Both the position numbers and the translations under genes were made by a program. From Chthoniobacterales bacterium (lineage in GTDB: Bacteria > Verrucomicrobiota > Verrucomicrobiia > Chthoniobacterales > JACTMZ01), in contig VEQL01000005.1 in the NCBI GenBank assembly GCA_018883245.1, forward strand, positions 1 through 64,000: a stretch of 64,000 nt of DNA, written 5' to 3'. Of the stretch, positions 17,275 through 27,058 are shown one piece after another. Under the pieces are notes generated by a model. The model made no database searches. It was not told the DNA's origin and worked only from the letters and a program-made list of their open reading frames with translations. The first letter of the stretch is position 1. Each line of letters begins with the position of its first letter.

Positions 17275-19590
17275 TCAATATTGCTGGCCCTGCTGCTGGT
17301 TGCCAAGCACATCGAAGGCCAGCGGGAGGTTGACCTTCGGTGCGTCCTTGAGGGTGATCATGAGAAGGAGGCCCACGCCGACCTCGCCGCTGGTCTGGCC
17401 CCCGTAGGTAGCGCGGTTGTCGGTGACCAGAAAGCCCGCGGAAACGAGCCAGGAACTGAGGTCGCGATGCACCATGTAGCGCTGCACGTCCCATGAACCG
17501 TAGGTCACATCGTAGCGGGTGGACGCGCTCACAGCCCAGTTGTCATTGATGCGCCAGTAGCCGCCCACCGTTGCCTGGCTGTCGTTCTGGAAATACGGGC
17601 TGTTCTGGATATAGCGCTGCGCGACGAAGAAGGAAAAATCCGGGACCGGCTGCCAGTTGATGTAGGAATTCAAATCGGTGAACCCGCCGCTCGAAACGGC
17701 CGACAAGGGCAACTGTGTCTGAGCACCGACGGTGAACCAAGGGACGGGCGAGAATGCCACGTTGTTGTAGATGTTGGAAAATTGCCCGGGGTCGTCGAGG
17801 TAAGGATTTTCGAAATTCACGTCGAAAAACGTGTCGAGCGTGAACCACTCGTGGTTGCCGTCGTCGCGGCGCGTGATCAGCCGGTTGTGCACGCCAAGGC
17901 GGAGCAGGTTGGAAGACGCAATGCCGTCGATCATGGAGAATTGCGGAAAGTTGAGCGAGGGCAGTATGGACGAAGGCACCACGCGGTCGAACTGGAGTAT
18001 TTCTTCGGGCGCGAGACCCATGTTCTGCACCCACGCGTAATTGGCAAACGGCTGGATGACATGCATCAGCCCGTCCAGCCCGAGGAGGGTCGATTGGACC
18101 TGCTCGAACTTCGCCGAGAGCTTGAACGAGGCCTCGATGCCGGCGTTGACGATCGGGCGGAACGTGCCGTTGTTGTATTCTCCGGTGTAACCGATGTAGT
18201 CCGGTGACAGCGTGTCCGAATTCCCCGTGCGGCTGTAGTAAGTGCCGCGGAATCCGACGCGAGGCGTCAGCGAAAGCCACCCGAAGTAAGTCTGCGGGAA
18301 AGACAGTTGATGGAACGTGTCGAAGCGGAAAGCGGAATAGTTCTCTAGTCCGGCGGTGTTGCTCAGGACGCCGGGATTGAAGACGGCATCTTGCAACTGC
18401 GTGATGTAGCTCGGCGTGTCGCCGGAGGGAAAGTTGCGCTGCAACCAACCGGCCCTGGTCGAACCGTCGTAGAAGATCGGCAGTCCGAAAAGCGGCGTCT
18501 GCTTGGCAGTCCAGCTCAGCTCGGGTAGGCGCGAAGTGACCTCCTGCCAGTTGTTCATCTGCCAGCGGACAAGAAGATTCACCTGGAAATTTTCGGTCAG
18601 CCAGTTGAACGAGCTGTTGCTGTCGGGCTGCGGGTCCATGACGAATTCGCCGGGAAAAAAGTCCTGCAGGAAATACTGGTCGCTGATGCTGTTGATGTCC
18701 GTCGTGGCGTAGATGTCCTCGTTGACAACGAGACGGTTCTGGAAGGAAACAATCCAGCGGTCGTTGCCCGGCGGGTCCGTGCGCGGATAGGCCGTGTCGT
18801 TGTTGCCGGGATTGATGTCGTTGGCGTAGTAGGCGCGGAAGCGGCCGTTGCTCGTGTCGTTCGGCCCGTATTTCCCCGAAGTGTCGATGCCGAATGCCAC
18901 GCCACGCTCGGTGCGGTAATCGAAGCGCGCCAAAGCATCGATTTTGTCGGTCACCGGGAACCGGTAGCCCAGCAAGAAGAAAGCGCCCCAGGTGGAATTG
19001 TAGCCGGGTTGGATGTCCCAGCCCGCCTTGCCGAGCGGCGCGTAGAGGTAGGGAAACCAGAACACGGGCGTCTGCCCGACATAGAGCGCGGCATTGGTCA
19101 GAATCACGCGATCGTCGGGATAGATGCGCGCACCCTTCGCCTTGATGTGGTAGTCCGGCTGGGAATTGTCGCTGGTGGTGAGCGAGAGCGTGCTCGCCTG
19201 GAATTGCTTCAAGCTCGGAGCCCGCAGGCTGACCGCACGGAACTTGTAGATCTGGTCGCCGCCTTCGAAATCCAGCGCGGTGACCTGCCGCTTCTCCAGA
19301 TTGTAAACCGCGCGCTGCCCGTTGAGGATCTGGCCCTCGTTGTAGATGCGGATGTTGCCGACGAGCAGCACCTCGCGGGTCTCGGGGTTGTATTCCGCGT
19401 AGTCGCAATAAATGTCCGTGCCGCGGAAATGGATTTGCACGTTGTTCTCCGCCACCGCGACGCCGCCGTCGAAGCGCGTCTCGCCATCCGACCGGATTTC
19501 AACGGGCACATCTGTGAAGCTTCCGAATTGGCCCAGCGCCAAGGACCCGGTCCAAAGGACGGCGAGCAAAGCTACGGCGGGTTTGCGCAT
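17275..19590 (-). CDS. lptD: LPS-assembly protein LptD
   Basis: 771 residues. A signal peptide (about 1-20, SLALGQ) is followed by an OstA/LptA-like beta-jellyroll (about 30-200: GVAVAENNVQIHFRGTDIYC, VLLVGNIRIYNEGQILNGQR). A C-terminal beta-barrel follows with regular aromatic-polar strands (YFGWLSLTPRVGFRGTYYSR, SFFVAQRYIQNSPYFQNDSQ). LptD with LptE inserts LPS into the outer leaflet. Only one cysteine is visible (in DIYCDYAEY), so the disulfides used by E. coli LptD cannot form. Neighbours are the sugar-nucleotide genes galE and ugd; a candidate lptE is about 36 kb away. Confidence 0.88.
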   Translation of the reverse strand: MRKPAVALLAVLWTGSLALGQFGSFTDVPVEIRSDGETRFDGGVAVAENNVQIHFRGTDIYCDYAEYNPETREVLLVGNIRIYNEGQILNGQRAVYNLEKRQVTALDFEGGDQIYKFRAVSLRAPSLKQFQASTLSLTTSDNSQPDYHIKAKGARIYPDDRVILTNAALYVGQTPVFWFPYLYAPLGKAGWDIQPGYNSTWGAFFLLGYRFPVTDKIDALARFDYRTERGVAFGIDTSGKYGPNDTSNGRFRAYYANDINPGNNDTAYPRTDPPGNDRWIVSFQNRLVVNEDIYATTDINSISDQYFLQDFFPGEFVMDPQPDSNSSFNWLTENFQVNLLVRWQMNNWQEVTSRLPELSWTAKQTPLFGLPIFYDGSTRAGWLQRNFPSGDTPSYITQLQDAVFNPGVLSNTAGLENYSAFRFDTFHQLSFPQTYFGWLSLTPRVGFRGTYYSRTGNSDTLSPDYIGYTGEYNNGTFRPIVNAGIEASFKLSAKFEQVQSTLLGLDGLMHVIQPFANYAWVQNMGLAPEEILQFDRVVPSSILPSLNFPQFSMIDGIASSNLLRLGVHNRLITRRDDGNHEWFTLDTFFDVNFENPYLDDPGQFSNIYNNVAFSPVPWFTVGAQTQLPLSAVSSGGFTDLNSYINWQPVPDFSFFVAQRYIQNSPYFQNDSQATVGGYWRINDNWAVSASTRYDVTYGSWDVQRYMVHRDLSSWLVSAGFLVTDNRATYGGQTSGEVGVGLLLMITLKDAPKVNLPLAFDVLGNQQQGQQY

Positions 19591-19663
19591 GAGCCATGCA
19601 GATTAAAAAGCCGCCCCGCCGAATCCAATCAAATGTTGGCCCCGGACCCCGGATTTGACCGGT

Positions 19664-20635
19664 TCAATCCCCGTAGCCGCCGGGATTTTTCACATGCCAG
19701 GCCCAGGCGCTGCGCACTATGGCTTCGATATCCTGGAATTTCGGCTGCCAGCCCAACTCGGAGCGGATCTTGTCGGAGGAGGCAATGAGGCGCGGCGGAT
19801 CCCCGGGGCGGCGCGGCTTTTCAACGGCCTTGATCTCGCGTCCGGTCACGCGCCGGCAGCAGTCGATCACTTCTTTCACGGAAGTTCCGCCCCCCGTTCC
19901 CAAGTTGTAAAATCCGCTCTGCGCTCGGTCCAGGGCGCGGATGTGCGCGTCCGCCAAGTCGAGGATGTGGATGTAGTCGCGGATGCACGTTCCATCGGGC
20001 GTCTCGTAATCTGTGCCGTAGATCTCGACGGCGTCTTTTTGACCGAGCGCGACCTTCAGAATGTTGGGGATGAGGTGCGTCTCGATGCGATGATCCTCGC
20101 CGAATTTTTCCGAGGCCCCGGCGGCATTGAAATACCGCAGCGCCGTGAAACGCAACCCGTGGATCTCGTCATACCAGCGGAGGATTTTTTCGAACAGCAG
20201 CTTGGATTCCCCGTAAGGATTGATCGGCCGCTGCGGCAGTGATTCGTCGATCGGCATCTTCTCCGGGATGCCGAAGGTGGCGCAGGTCGAAGAGAAAACG
20301 AAGCGCTTTACCCCGTGCTCGACCATCGCATCGAGGAGGTTGATCCCGCTGGCCACGTTGTTGCGGAAATATTTCGACGGATTGGTCATGGACTCGCCGA
20401 CCAGCGCGTTGGCGGCGAAGTGCATCACTGCCTCCGGTGCGAACTCCCCCACGGCCAACCCGACCGCCACGCGATCCGCCAGGTCGGCATGGTAAAAAGT
20501 CGCCCGCGGATCGACTGCCGCTCGGTGACCCTCGGTGAGATTGTCCAGGACGGCGACCTCGTGCCCGCGGTTCAGCATTTCCTCCACGCAAATGCTCCCG
20601 ATGTAACCCGCACCGCCCGTGACAAGAATCCTCAT
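19664..20635 (-). CDS. galE: UDP-glucose 4-epimerase
   Basis: 323 residues. MRILVTGGAGYIGSICVEEM carries the NAD-binding GxxGxxG. The catalytic pair Tyr141-x3-Lys145 lies in NPYGESKLLFEK, with Ser in VFSSTCATFG. DGTCIRDYIHILDLADAH and FYNLGTGGGTSVKEV are typical GalE blocks. It interconverts UDP-glucose and UDP-galactose for LPS and exopolysaccharide. It precedes lptD by 73 bases. Confidence 0.96.
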   Translation of the reverse strand: MRILVTGGAGYIGSICVEEMLNRGHEVAVLDNLTEGHRAAVDPRATFYHADLADRVAVGLAVGEFAPEAVMHFAANALVGESMTNPSKYFRNNVASGINLLDAMVEHGVKRFVFSSTCATFGIPEKMPIDESLPQRPINPYGESKLLFEKILRWYDEIHGLRFTALRYFNAAGASEKFGEDHRIETHLIPNILKVALGQKDAVEIYGTDYETPDGTCIRDYIHILDLADAHIRALDRAQSGFYNLGTGGGTSVKEVIDCCRRVTGREIKAVEKPRRPGDPPRLIASSDKIRSELGWQPKFQDIEAIVRSAWAWHVKNPGGYGD

Positions 20636-20666
20636 AGGGGCTTTATAGCCGCGCTCCGGCGACCGC

Positions 20667-23600
20667 TCAACGCTCTTCGCCCCGACGGTTGGCCAGAAAG
20701 AAGAGCACCGGCACCGCCATGCGGCTGAGCAGCAGGGACGCGATCTCGCCGGCCATGAGCGAAATCGCCAAGCCCTGGAAAATCGGGTCGAACAAAATCA
20801 CGCCTGCGCCGACCACGACCGCCATCGCGGTGAGCAGCATCGGACGGAACCGCACCGCACCCGCGTCGATCACCGCTTGGTCGAGCGGCATGCCCTGCGC
20901 GCGCCGCAACTGGATGAAATCGACAAGAATGATCGAATTGCGAACGACAATACCGGCGCCGGCCATGAAACCGATCATCGAGGGCGCGCTGAAAAACGCG
21001 CCCATAAGCCCGTGCGCCGGAAGGATCCCGACCAGCGAGAACGGGATGGCCGCCATGACCACCAGCGGCGTGATGAAGGACCCGAACCACCCGACCATGA
21101 GGAGGTAGATGAGGACCAGCACGGCGGCGAAGGCCAAACCGAGATCGCGAAAGACCTCGATCGTGATGTGCCACTCGCCATCCCATTTCAGCGCCGGCTG
21201 GAAATCGGTGAACGGGATCGTCGCGTTGTAGATTTCCACCCCGCCCTTCGCGCCGCCGAAGTCCGACGCGTCCAACCCGGCCAGGCGCTTGTTCATTTCG
21301 AGGATCGCGTAAACCGGACTCTCCACTTCCCCTGCGACGTCGGCCATCACGTAAACCACGGGCATGAGGTTTTTGTGATAGATGCTTTTGTCCTCGTGCA
21401 TTTTGTCCACGCGAACGAGTTCGCGCAGGGGAACGAGCGGAGCGGTGCCGCCCGAACCCGGCTCGGGCAGAGCGTTGGCGTCGCCCGACCGCACGCGCAG
21501 CGAGAGCAGCTGCTCCGGCGACGACTTTTCGCGATTGGGCAGCTCGAGAAAAATATTCACGTCCTCTTTCTCGCGCGGCTGGTGGATGAGATCGACCGAT
21601 TGGCCCCGCGTCGCGATCGCCAGCGTGCGGGAAATGGTGTCCGCACTGATTCCGTTGAGCGCCGCTTTTTCCTTGTCCACGACGAAGCGCGCTTTGGGCT
21701 GGTCGGCCTCGACATACCAATCCACGTCAACCACCCCCGCGGTCTCCTCGAAAATTTTCTTCACCTCCGCGGCCAGCTTGAGACGCGAGGCGTCATCCGG
21801 ACCGTAAATCTCGGCCACCAAGGTCTGCAGCACCGGCGGCCCGGGGGGGACTTCGGCCACTGCGAGCCGCGCGTTGTGTTTTTTCGCGATCTCCGCCAAG
21901 CGCGGACGCACCCGTTTGGCTATGTCGTGGCTTTGCACTTTCCGTTCGTGGCGCGGGAGCAGATTGACCTGCAAGTCCGCGACCGACGGCCCGGAGCGCA
22001 TGAAATAGTGACGGACAAGACCGTTGAAATTGAACGGCGATGAGGTGCCCGCATAAATCTGCACGTCGCGCACTTCCTTCTCCGGCAGCAACGCATCGGC
22101 CATCTCGCGAGCCACGGCCGCCGTCTGCTCGAGGGAACTGTCCTCCGGCATGTTGAGGATCACCTGGAACTCGCTCTTGTTGTCGAAGGGCAGCATTTTC
22201 ACCTTCACGAAGCCGAGCGGAACAAGGGCGAACGAGGCCAGCAGAAGCCCGACGATGGCCGCAAGGAACGCCCAACGCCATTTCGCGTCGTGGATGAGAT
22301 GCCCCATCCACCGCCGGTAAAGCAGCGTGAACCTGCCCTCCTTTTCCCCTTCCCCGTGATGCACCTCGACTTCGCGCGCCAGCATCCGGCGCGCCGCCCA
22401 CGGCGTGACGATGAACGCGATGAGCAGCGACCAGAACATCGCCGCGCTCGAACCGATGGGAATGGGACGCATGTAAGGTCCCATCAGCCCGCTGACGAAG
22501 GCCATCGGCAAAATCGCCGCGATGACCGCGAGCGTGGCGAGAATCGTCGGGTTGCCCACCTCGGCAACCGCCTCGACGGCAACCTCGCTCAGATTGCGCG
22601 CGCGGTTCCCGGGCATGCGGTAATGCCGCACCACGTTTTCCACCACGACAATCGCGTCATCGACGAGAATGCCTATGGAAAAAATCAGCGCGAAAAGCGT
22701 GATGCGATTCAGCGTGTAGCCGTAGAGGTAGAAAACCAGCAGCGTCAGCGCGAGCGTGGTGGGAATCGCGATGGCCACCACCAGCGACTCGCGCCAACCG
22801 AGCACGAACATGACCAGCAGCGACACGCTGACCACCGCGATGGCCATGTGGAAAAGAAGCTCGTTCGATTTCTCCGCCGCCGTCTCGCCATAATCGCGGG
22901 TCACGGTCACCTCGACGTCTGACGGCAGGATCCTGCCACGCAGTTCGTCCGTTTTGCGCATCACCGCGTGAACGACATCGACCGCGTTCGCACCGGGTTG
23001 CTTGGCCACACTGAGAGTGACGGCAGGCTCGATCCCTTGCCCGCGCGAAGCCTGGTAAACATAGGCCCGGGGTTCCTCGGGTCCGTCCACAATCTCGGCA
23101 ACGTCACGAAGGTAAACCGGACGTCCCTCGTAAACCCCGACCACCACCTGCCCCGCCTCGGCGGCGTCTCCGATGAACCCGCCGGACTCGATGAGCACCG
23201 TGCGGTTTTCCGAGGTGATGCCGCCAGCCAGAGTCTGGCGGTTGCTTTGCTGCAACATGGGCACGATGCCCGCCGGACTGATCCCGCGCGACGCCATGCG
23301 CACCGGATCGAGCAGCACGCGGATCTGGCGCCGCAGCCCGCCGATCAGCTTCGTCTCCGCCACCTGCGGGATCTGTTTCACTGCATCCTGCAATTCCGCG
23401 GCAAGTCGCCGCAATTCCATCGGACCCTGCACCGCGCTGTGCAGGGTGAGCGCGAGAATCGGGACGTCGTCGATCGTCCGCGGCTTGATCAGGGGCACCG
23501 ACACCCCGTGCGGGATGCGATCAAAGTTGGTCTGCAGTTTCTGGTTGAGTTTGACAATGCTGTCCTCGAGATCGGATCCGACCTTGAAACGCACGATCAC

Positions 23601-23918
23601 CAGACTCTCGGCCGGCCGCGAGGTCGAATAGACGTATTCCACGCCCGGGATTTCCCAGAGGAGCTGCTCCATCGGACGGGTCACCCGCTCGGCCACCTCG
23701 CGCGCGCTGGCTCCCGGCATCGACACCATCACGTCGATCATCGGCACCTTGATCTGCGGCTCTTCCTCGCGAGGAAGCAGGATCACGGCCGCCAGGCCGA
23801 GCAGGACCGAGGCCACGATAAGCAGCGGCGTCAGCTTGCTATCCACAAACATCCGCGCGACCCGTCCGGCCGCGCCGTCGGAAACCATTTCGACTTTGTC
23901 CGGTTCTTGCCCGCTCAC
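20667..23918 (-). CDS. RND efflux transporter permease (AcrB superfamily)
   Basis: 1083 residues with the normal twelve-helix RND layout. TM1 is near residues 28-48. TM4 carries the proton-relay pair in [20 protein letters not shown] (DD). In TM10, where AcrB has Lys940, the sequence is [13 protein letters not shown], so Arg takes the Lys position. [20 protein letters not shown] and [17 protein letters not shown] mark the porter domain start. Trimeric inner-membrane pump, proton driven. The start overlaps the adaptor stop in an ATGA, so it is an operon with the adaptor gene. The substrate is unknown. Confidence 0.92.
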   Translation of the reverse strand: MSGQEPDKVEMVSDGAAGRVARMFVDSKLTPLLIVASVLLGLAAVILLPREEEPQIKVPMIDVMVSMPGASAREVAERVTRPMEQLLWEIPGVEYVYSTSRPAESLVIVRFKVGSDLEDSIVKLNQKLQTNFDRIPHGVSVPLIKPRTIDDVPILALTLHSAVQGPMELRRLAAELQDAVKQIPQVAETKLIGGLRRQIRVLLDPVRMASRGISPAGIVPMLQQSNRQTLAGGITSENRTVLIESGGFIGDAAEAGQVVVGVYEGRPVYLRDVAEIVDGPEEPRAYVYQASRGQGIEPAVTLSVAKQPGANAVDVVHAVMRKTDELRGRILPSDVEVTVTRDYGETAAEKSNELLFHMAIAVVSVSLLVMFVLGWRESLVVAIAIPTTLALTLLVFYLYGYTLNRITLFALIFSIGILVDDAIVVVENVVRHYRMPGNRARNLSEVAVEAVAEVGNPTILATLAVIAAILPMAFVSGLMGPYMRPIPIGSSAAMFWSLLIAFIVTPWAARRMLAREVEVHHGEGEKEGRFTLLYRRWMGHLIHDAKWRWAFLAAIVGLLLASFALVPLGFVKVKMLPFDNKSEFQVILNMPEDSSLEQTAAVAREMADALLPEKEVRDVQIYAGTSSPFNFNGLVRHYFMRSGPSVADLQVNLLPRHERKVQSHDIAKRVRPRLAEIAKKHNARLAVAEVPPGPPVLQTLVAEIYGPDDASRLKLAAEVKKIFEETAGVVDVDWYVEADQPKARFVVDKEKAALNGISADTISRTLAIATRGQSVDLIHQPREKEDVNIFLELPNREKSSPEQLLSLRVRSGDANALPEPGSGGTAPLVPLRELVRVDKMHEDKSIYHKNLMPVVYVMADVAGEVESPVYAILEMNKRLAGLDASDFGGAKGGVEIYNATIPFTDFQPALKWDGEWHITIEVFRDLGLAFAAVLVLIYLLMVGWFGSFITPLVVMAAIPFSLVGILPAHGLMGAFFSAPSMIGFMAGAGIVVRNSIILVDFIQLRRAQGMPLDQAVIDAGAVRFRPMLLTAMAVVVGAGVILFDPIFQGLAISLMAGEIASLLLSRMAVPVLFFLANRRGEER

Positions 23919-24946
23919 TTCACCGCCTCCACCGCGGCTCCGTCGGTCAAAAGCTGGGCGTCTTGCGCTACCAAGCTTTCACCGCCGGACAAACCGCCGA
24001 GAATTTCCACCTCGCCGTTCATTTTCCTTCCGGTCTTGACCAACCGCAACCGCGCCACGCCGTCCTGCACAACAAAGACACTTTCGATCTGCCCGCGACG
24101 GACAATCGCACCAGCAGGAACAAGGACGGCCGGGCGCTCCCGCACCGGAACTCGCACGCGCCCGAACTGCCCGGCGCGCAGTTTTTCGGCCGGCGGAAGA
24201 TCCAGTTTCACAAGGAACGTGCGGGTGCCCGCCGAGGCGGAAGGCGCGATTTCGGAAACCTTGCCGGCAAGCTCGGCACCCGCCGCATCCACGAGCACCG
24301 GCAATCCGGCTCCCATGGCCACGCGGTCGATCAGAGCCTCGGGAACCTCGCATTCGAACCGGAGGAGCGAGGAGTTCTCCATCTCGAAAAGAGGTTTCCC
24401 CGGAGTGGCAAGGTCCCCTACTTCAGCCATTTTGCGCGTGACCACCCCGTCGAAAGGCGCGGTGATCGCCGTGTATTGCAACATGGTGCGCGCCTCGACC
24501 AGCGCCGCGTCCGCGGTGCGCAAACGCGTGGTCGCCGCATCGAATTCCTGGCGGGTGGATGACCCGCTTTGCAGCAGCCGCTCGATGCGGGCAAACTCCC
24601 TCTGCGCCTGCTCTTGCGCGGCAACTGCCGAGTCGAGCCTGGCTTTGATCTCCCGGGCATCGATGGTCGCCAAGACCGTGCCGCGTTGGACCTGAGCGCC
24701 CGGCGCCTTGTCGACAGAATCGATCACCCCGGTGATTTTGGCCGACAGCACGGCGCGCTGCGCCGCGCCGACCGTTCCCACCACCTCTTCCTCATCCCAC
24801 ACAGGCCGCTGCGCCGCATCGGTCACCGCCACGCTCACCGGCGGCTGCGCCCCGGCAGGTGCGGCGGATTCACCGCTCCTGTCCCCGCATCCTGAAATAA
24901 GCAGGACCGCAACCAGCGCGCCGCGCAAAAGTTTCGCGTAGATCAT
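23915..24946 (-). CDS. RND adaptor (membrane fusion) protein
   Basis: 343 residues. The N-terminus has a lipoprotein-type signal ([16 protein letters not shown], lipobox ISGC). The HlyD-like body follows: a lipoyl half ([20 protein letters not shown]), an alpha-helical hairpin (about 105-160), a second lipoyl half ([20 protein letters not shown]) and beta-barrel/membrane-proximal domains. It connects the RND pump to an outer-membrane channel, which is not encoded nearby. It is divergent from an ArsR-type gene, with a palindromic site 10 bases upstream of its ATG. Confidence 0.92.
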   Translation of the reverse strand: MIYAKLLRGALVAVLLISGCGDRSGESAAPAGAQPPVSVAVTDAAQRPVWDEEEVVGTVGAAQRAVLSAKITGVIDSVDKAPGAQVQRGTVLATIDAREIKARLDSAVAAQEQAQREFARIERLLQSGSSTRQEFDAATTRLRTADAALVEARTMLQYTAITAPFDGVVTRKMAEVGDLATPGKPLFEMENSSLLRFECEVPEALIDRVAMGAGLPVLVDAAGAELAGKVSEIAPSASAGTRTFLVKLDLPPAEKLRAGQFGRVRVPVRERPAVLVPAGAIVRRGQIESVFVVQDGVARLRLVKTGRKMNGEVEILGGLSGGESLVAQDAQLLTDGAAVEAVK

Positions 24947-24956
24947 AGGCTTGCAA

Positions 24957-24974
24957 TATTACCCACCGGTAATA
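24957..24974. promoter_or_regulatory. Palindromic operator between the RND operon and the ArsR-type gene
   Basis: The sequence TATTACC-CACC-GGTAATA is a perfect 7-4-7 inverted repeat. It lies between the divergent starts of the adaptor (24946) and the regulator (24990), in an AT-rich patch within GC-rich DNA. ArsR-family dimers bind such short imperfect or perfect palindromes, so autoregulation plus repression of the pump is the straightforward reading. Confidence 0.65.
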
Positions 24975-24989
24975 AATAGGAAGCGAAAA

Positions 24990-25268
24990 ATGCGTCCGCC
25001 CACACCGCGCCAACTCGCCCGCATCGCGGCCCTTTTTGCCGTCCTCGCCGACCCCGTGCGCCTGCGCATCCTCCAGTGCCTGCGTCGCGGACCACGCAGC
25101 GTAGGCGAGATACAGCGTTCCTGCCGCCTCAAGCAGGCGAACACTTCCAAGCACCTGCGCGTCCTGCGCGAAGCGCGCGTCGCGGCTCCGCGGCGCGCGG
25201 GCAACAGCGTGCGCTACGAAATCACCGACCCGCGCGTCTTCGCCCTCTGCGACTTGCTTTGCGGTTGA
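24990..25268 (+). CDS. ArsR-family transcriptional regulator
   Basis: 92 residues. A winged-helix domain is clear: LARIAALFAVLADPVRLRIL, then the recognition region RSCRLKQANTSKHLRVLREA, then the wing RRAGNSVRYEITDP. The classic ELCVCDL metal site of ArsR/SmtB is absent; the only cysteines are scattered (QCL, SCRL, LCDLLCG). The start at 24990 is preceded by AGGAAG at a good distance; a TTG at 24951 would extend it but overlaps the operator. It is transcribed away from the RND operon and likely represses it. The inducer is unknown. Confidence 0.85.
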   Translation: MRPPTPRQLARIAALFAVLADPVRLRILQCLRRGPRSVGEIQRSCRLKQANTSKHLRVLREARVAAPRRAGNSVRYEITDPRVFALCDLLCG

Positions 25269-25319
25269 GGCGGAGGATTTGGACTTGAGGGGCGCGCATC
25301 CTTCGCCCACAAACCTCGC

Positions 25320-26609
25320 GTGTTCTTACTTGCCGCCGCGGCGACAACCGCACCCATCGAGCCGAATCCGTGGATGATCCTCCCGTTCATCCTCATGCTT
25401 CTTTCCATCGCGCTGATGCCGTTCATCCACGCGCATTGGTGGGAGCACAACTATCCCAAAATCGCCGTGGCCCTCGGATCCTTCACCGCGTCTTACTACC
25501 TTTTCGTGCTCGGCCAAGGCCCGCGGCTGGCGGAGGTCGCGCATGAATACATCAGCTTCATCGCCCTCATCGGATCTCTTTTTGTCGTGGCCGGCGGGAT
25601 CCACATCGCCGTGCGCGGCGAGGCGACGCCGGCGCGCAACGTGATCTATCTGGCCATCGGTGCTGTCTTGTCGAACTTCATCGGCACCACAGGCGCCTCG
25701 ATGCTGATGATCCGCCCGTGGATCCGCATGAACAAATACCGCATCACCGCGTTCCATGTGGTGTTTTTCATTTTTATCGTCAGCAACGCCGGCGGCTGCC
25801 TCACGCCGATCGGCGATCCCCCGCTCTTCCTCGGCTACCTCAAAGGCGTGCCGTTTTTCTGGACTGCGGAGCACCTTTTCTTGCCGTGGCTTGTGACAGT
25901 CGGATGCCTGCTGGCCGTGTTTTACGTGCTGGACCGGCGGAATTTCGCGCGCGCTCCGGAAGCGGTGCGCGAATTGGAAACGGCCCAAGAGGAATTCCGG
26001 ATCGACGGGAAACGCAATTTTTTCTTCATCGCCGTGATACTGTGCGCCGTGTTCGCTCCTTCGCCGTGGCGTGAAATCGTCATGGTGATCGCGGCTCTGG
26101 CGTCTTGGTATGCCACGCCGAAGCTGGTGCATGAAAGAAACCGGTTCAATCTGCACCCCATGAACGAGGTCGCATGGCTTTTCTTCGGCATTTTCGGCAC
26201 GATGGTTCCTGCTCTGGATTACTTGCAGATTCACTCCGATGCGCTCGGCGTTTCCTCGCCGATCCAGTTCTACGCTTTCACCGGCGTGCTCTCCGCTTTC
26301 CTCGACAACGCGCCGACTTATCTCACCTTCCTCGCCGCGGCACTCGGACAGCAGGGACTGGGCATATCCAACCCGTCCGAAGTGGCCGCTTTTGCCGCAA
26401 GCCACGCGCACACGCTGGAGGCCATCAGCCTCGGCGCGGTCTTCTTCGGTGCCGCCACCTACATAGGCAACGGACCGAATTTCATGGTCAAAGCCATCGC
26501 GCAGCACGCCAAAGTCGAGACGCCGTCGTTCTTCGGATACGTGCTGCGATTCAGCCTTCCCGTGCTCTTGCCCATCTTGATTTTCGTGGGTTGGTTTTTC
26601 CTGCACTGA
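25320..26609 (+). CDS. nhaD: NhaD-type sodium/proton antiporter
   Basis: 429 residues with about twelve hydrophobic segments. It belongs to the ion-transporter superfamily, with the blocks GAVLSNFIGTTGASMLMIRP, NAGGCLTPIGDPPLFLGYLK and SAFLDNAPTYLTF, and ATYIGNGPNFMVKAI near the end, as in NhaD-type Na+/H+ antiporters. It probably exports Na+ in exchange for H+ at the inner membrane. The best start is a GTG at 25320, although ATGs lie inside the first helix. It follows the regulator gene by about 50 bases, but a functional link is not evident. Confidence 0.85.
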   Translation: MFLLAAAATTAPIEPNPWMILPFILMLLSIALMPFIHAHWWEHNYPKIAVALGSFTASYYLFVLGQGPRLAEVAHEYISFIALIGSLFVVAGGIHIAVRGEATPARNVIYLAIGAVLSNFIGTTGASMLMIRPWIRMNKYRITAFHVVFFIFIVSNAGGCLTPIGDPPLFLGYLKGVPFFWTAEHLFLPWLVTVGCLLAVFYVLDRRNFARAPEAVRELETAQEEFRIDGKRNFFFIAVILCAVFAPSPWREIVMVIAALASWYATPKLVHERNRFNLHPMNEVAWLFFGIFGTMVPALDYLQIHSDALGVSSPIQFYAFTGVLSAFLDNAPTYLTFLAAALGQQGLGISNPSEVAAFAASHAHTLEAISLGAVFFGAATYIGNGPNFMVKAIAQHAKVETPSFFGYVLRFSLPVLLPILIFVGWFFLH

Positions 26610-26625
26610 GAACAGCGGGCGCCGT

Positions 26626-26653
26626 TTGACATGGCACCGCGGGATGTTAATTT
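26626..26653 (+). promoter_or_regulatory. Possible sigma-70-type promoter before the Cys-rich genes
   Basis: A perfect -35 box TTGACA (26626-26631) is followed after 16 bases by TAATTT (26648-26653), a weak -10. Transcription would begin almost at the ATG at 26660, giving a leaderless or near-leaderless message. The -35 is convincing, the -10 less so. Confidence 0.35.
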
Positions 26654-26659
26654 TCCGCC

Positions 26660-26989
26660 ATGAGGGCAGTGCTCCTGCTTTTGCTTTTGGTGCCGATGGC
26701 ATTCGTGTCTCTGGCCCCGGCTTCGGGTCTTTTCCCGTCTGCCCAAGCCGCATCGGAACCCTGCGACATGCCGTGCTGCAACGGGCCCAAATCCGCGGCG
26801 GCGGAGGGCTGTGCGCCCGCATGCGGTTGCCCTGTCGCCTGCATTGCCTCCTCTCAAACCACCGGGCTCCTGCCGGGAGCCCCGGAAGTGTTCCCGCCGG
26901 AGTTCTCGCGCGCCTTGTCGCGGCACATTCTTGATGAGACCGCCGCCGCACGCAACGCCCGCCCACCCGTTCCACCCCCGCGCGCCTGA
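26660..26989 (+). CDS. Secreted Cys-rich small protein
   Basis: 109 residues. A signal peptide (about 1-30, ending SAQAAS) precedes a compact Cys cluster: CDMPCCNG, then CAPACGCPVAC. That gives eight Cys in about 27 residues, enough for a metal site or a disulfide knot. The C-terminal half is Pro/Ala-rich and probably disordered, ending RPPVPPPRA. It lies 70 bases upstream of the metallothionein-like gene. No family recognised. Confidence 0.6.
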   Translation: MRAVLLLLLLVPMAFVSLAPASGLFPSAQAASEPCDMPCCNGPKSAAAEGCAPACGCPVACIASSQTTGLLPGAPEVFPPEFSRALSRHILDETAAARNARPPVPPPRA

Positions 26990-27006
26990 TCCTGCCCCGA
27001 CGCCGG

Positions 27007-27028
27007 CCTCCGTCCTTGCGGACGGAGG
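27007..27028 (+). other. Perfect 9-bp hairpin in the leader of the metallothionein-like gene
   Basis: CCTCCGTCC-TTGC-GGACGGAGG is a perfect 9-bp stem with a 4-base loop, 30 bases upstream of the next ATG. No T-run follows, so it is not a standard terminator. It may be an attenuator, an mRNA-stabilising stem or a protein-binding site. Confidence 0.6.
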
Positions 27029-27058
27029 GTGAACGAAACCTCAACGGAGAAACTCAAA

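Noticed and set aside
17543-19408. Second long minus-strand frame inside lptD
   Set aside because: It is a shifted reading of lptD, Arg/His/Gln-rich with no domain, while the lptD frame has a signal peptide, jellyroll and barrel strands.
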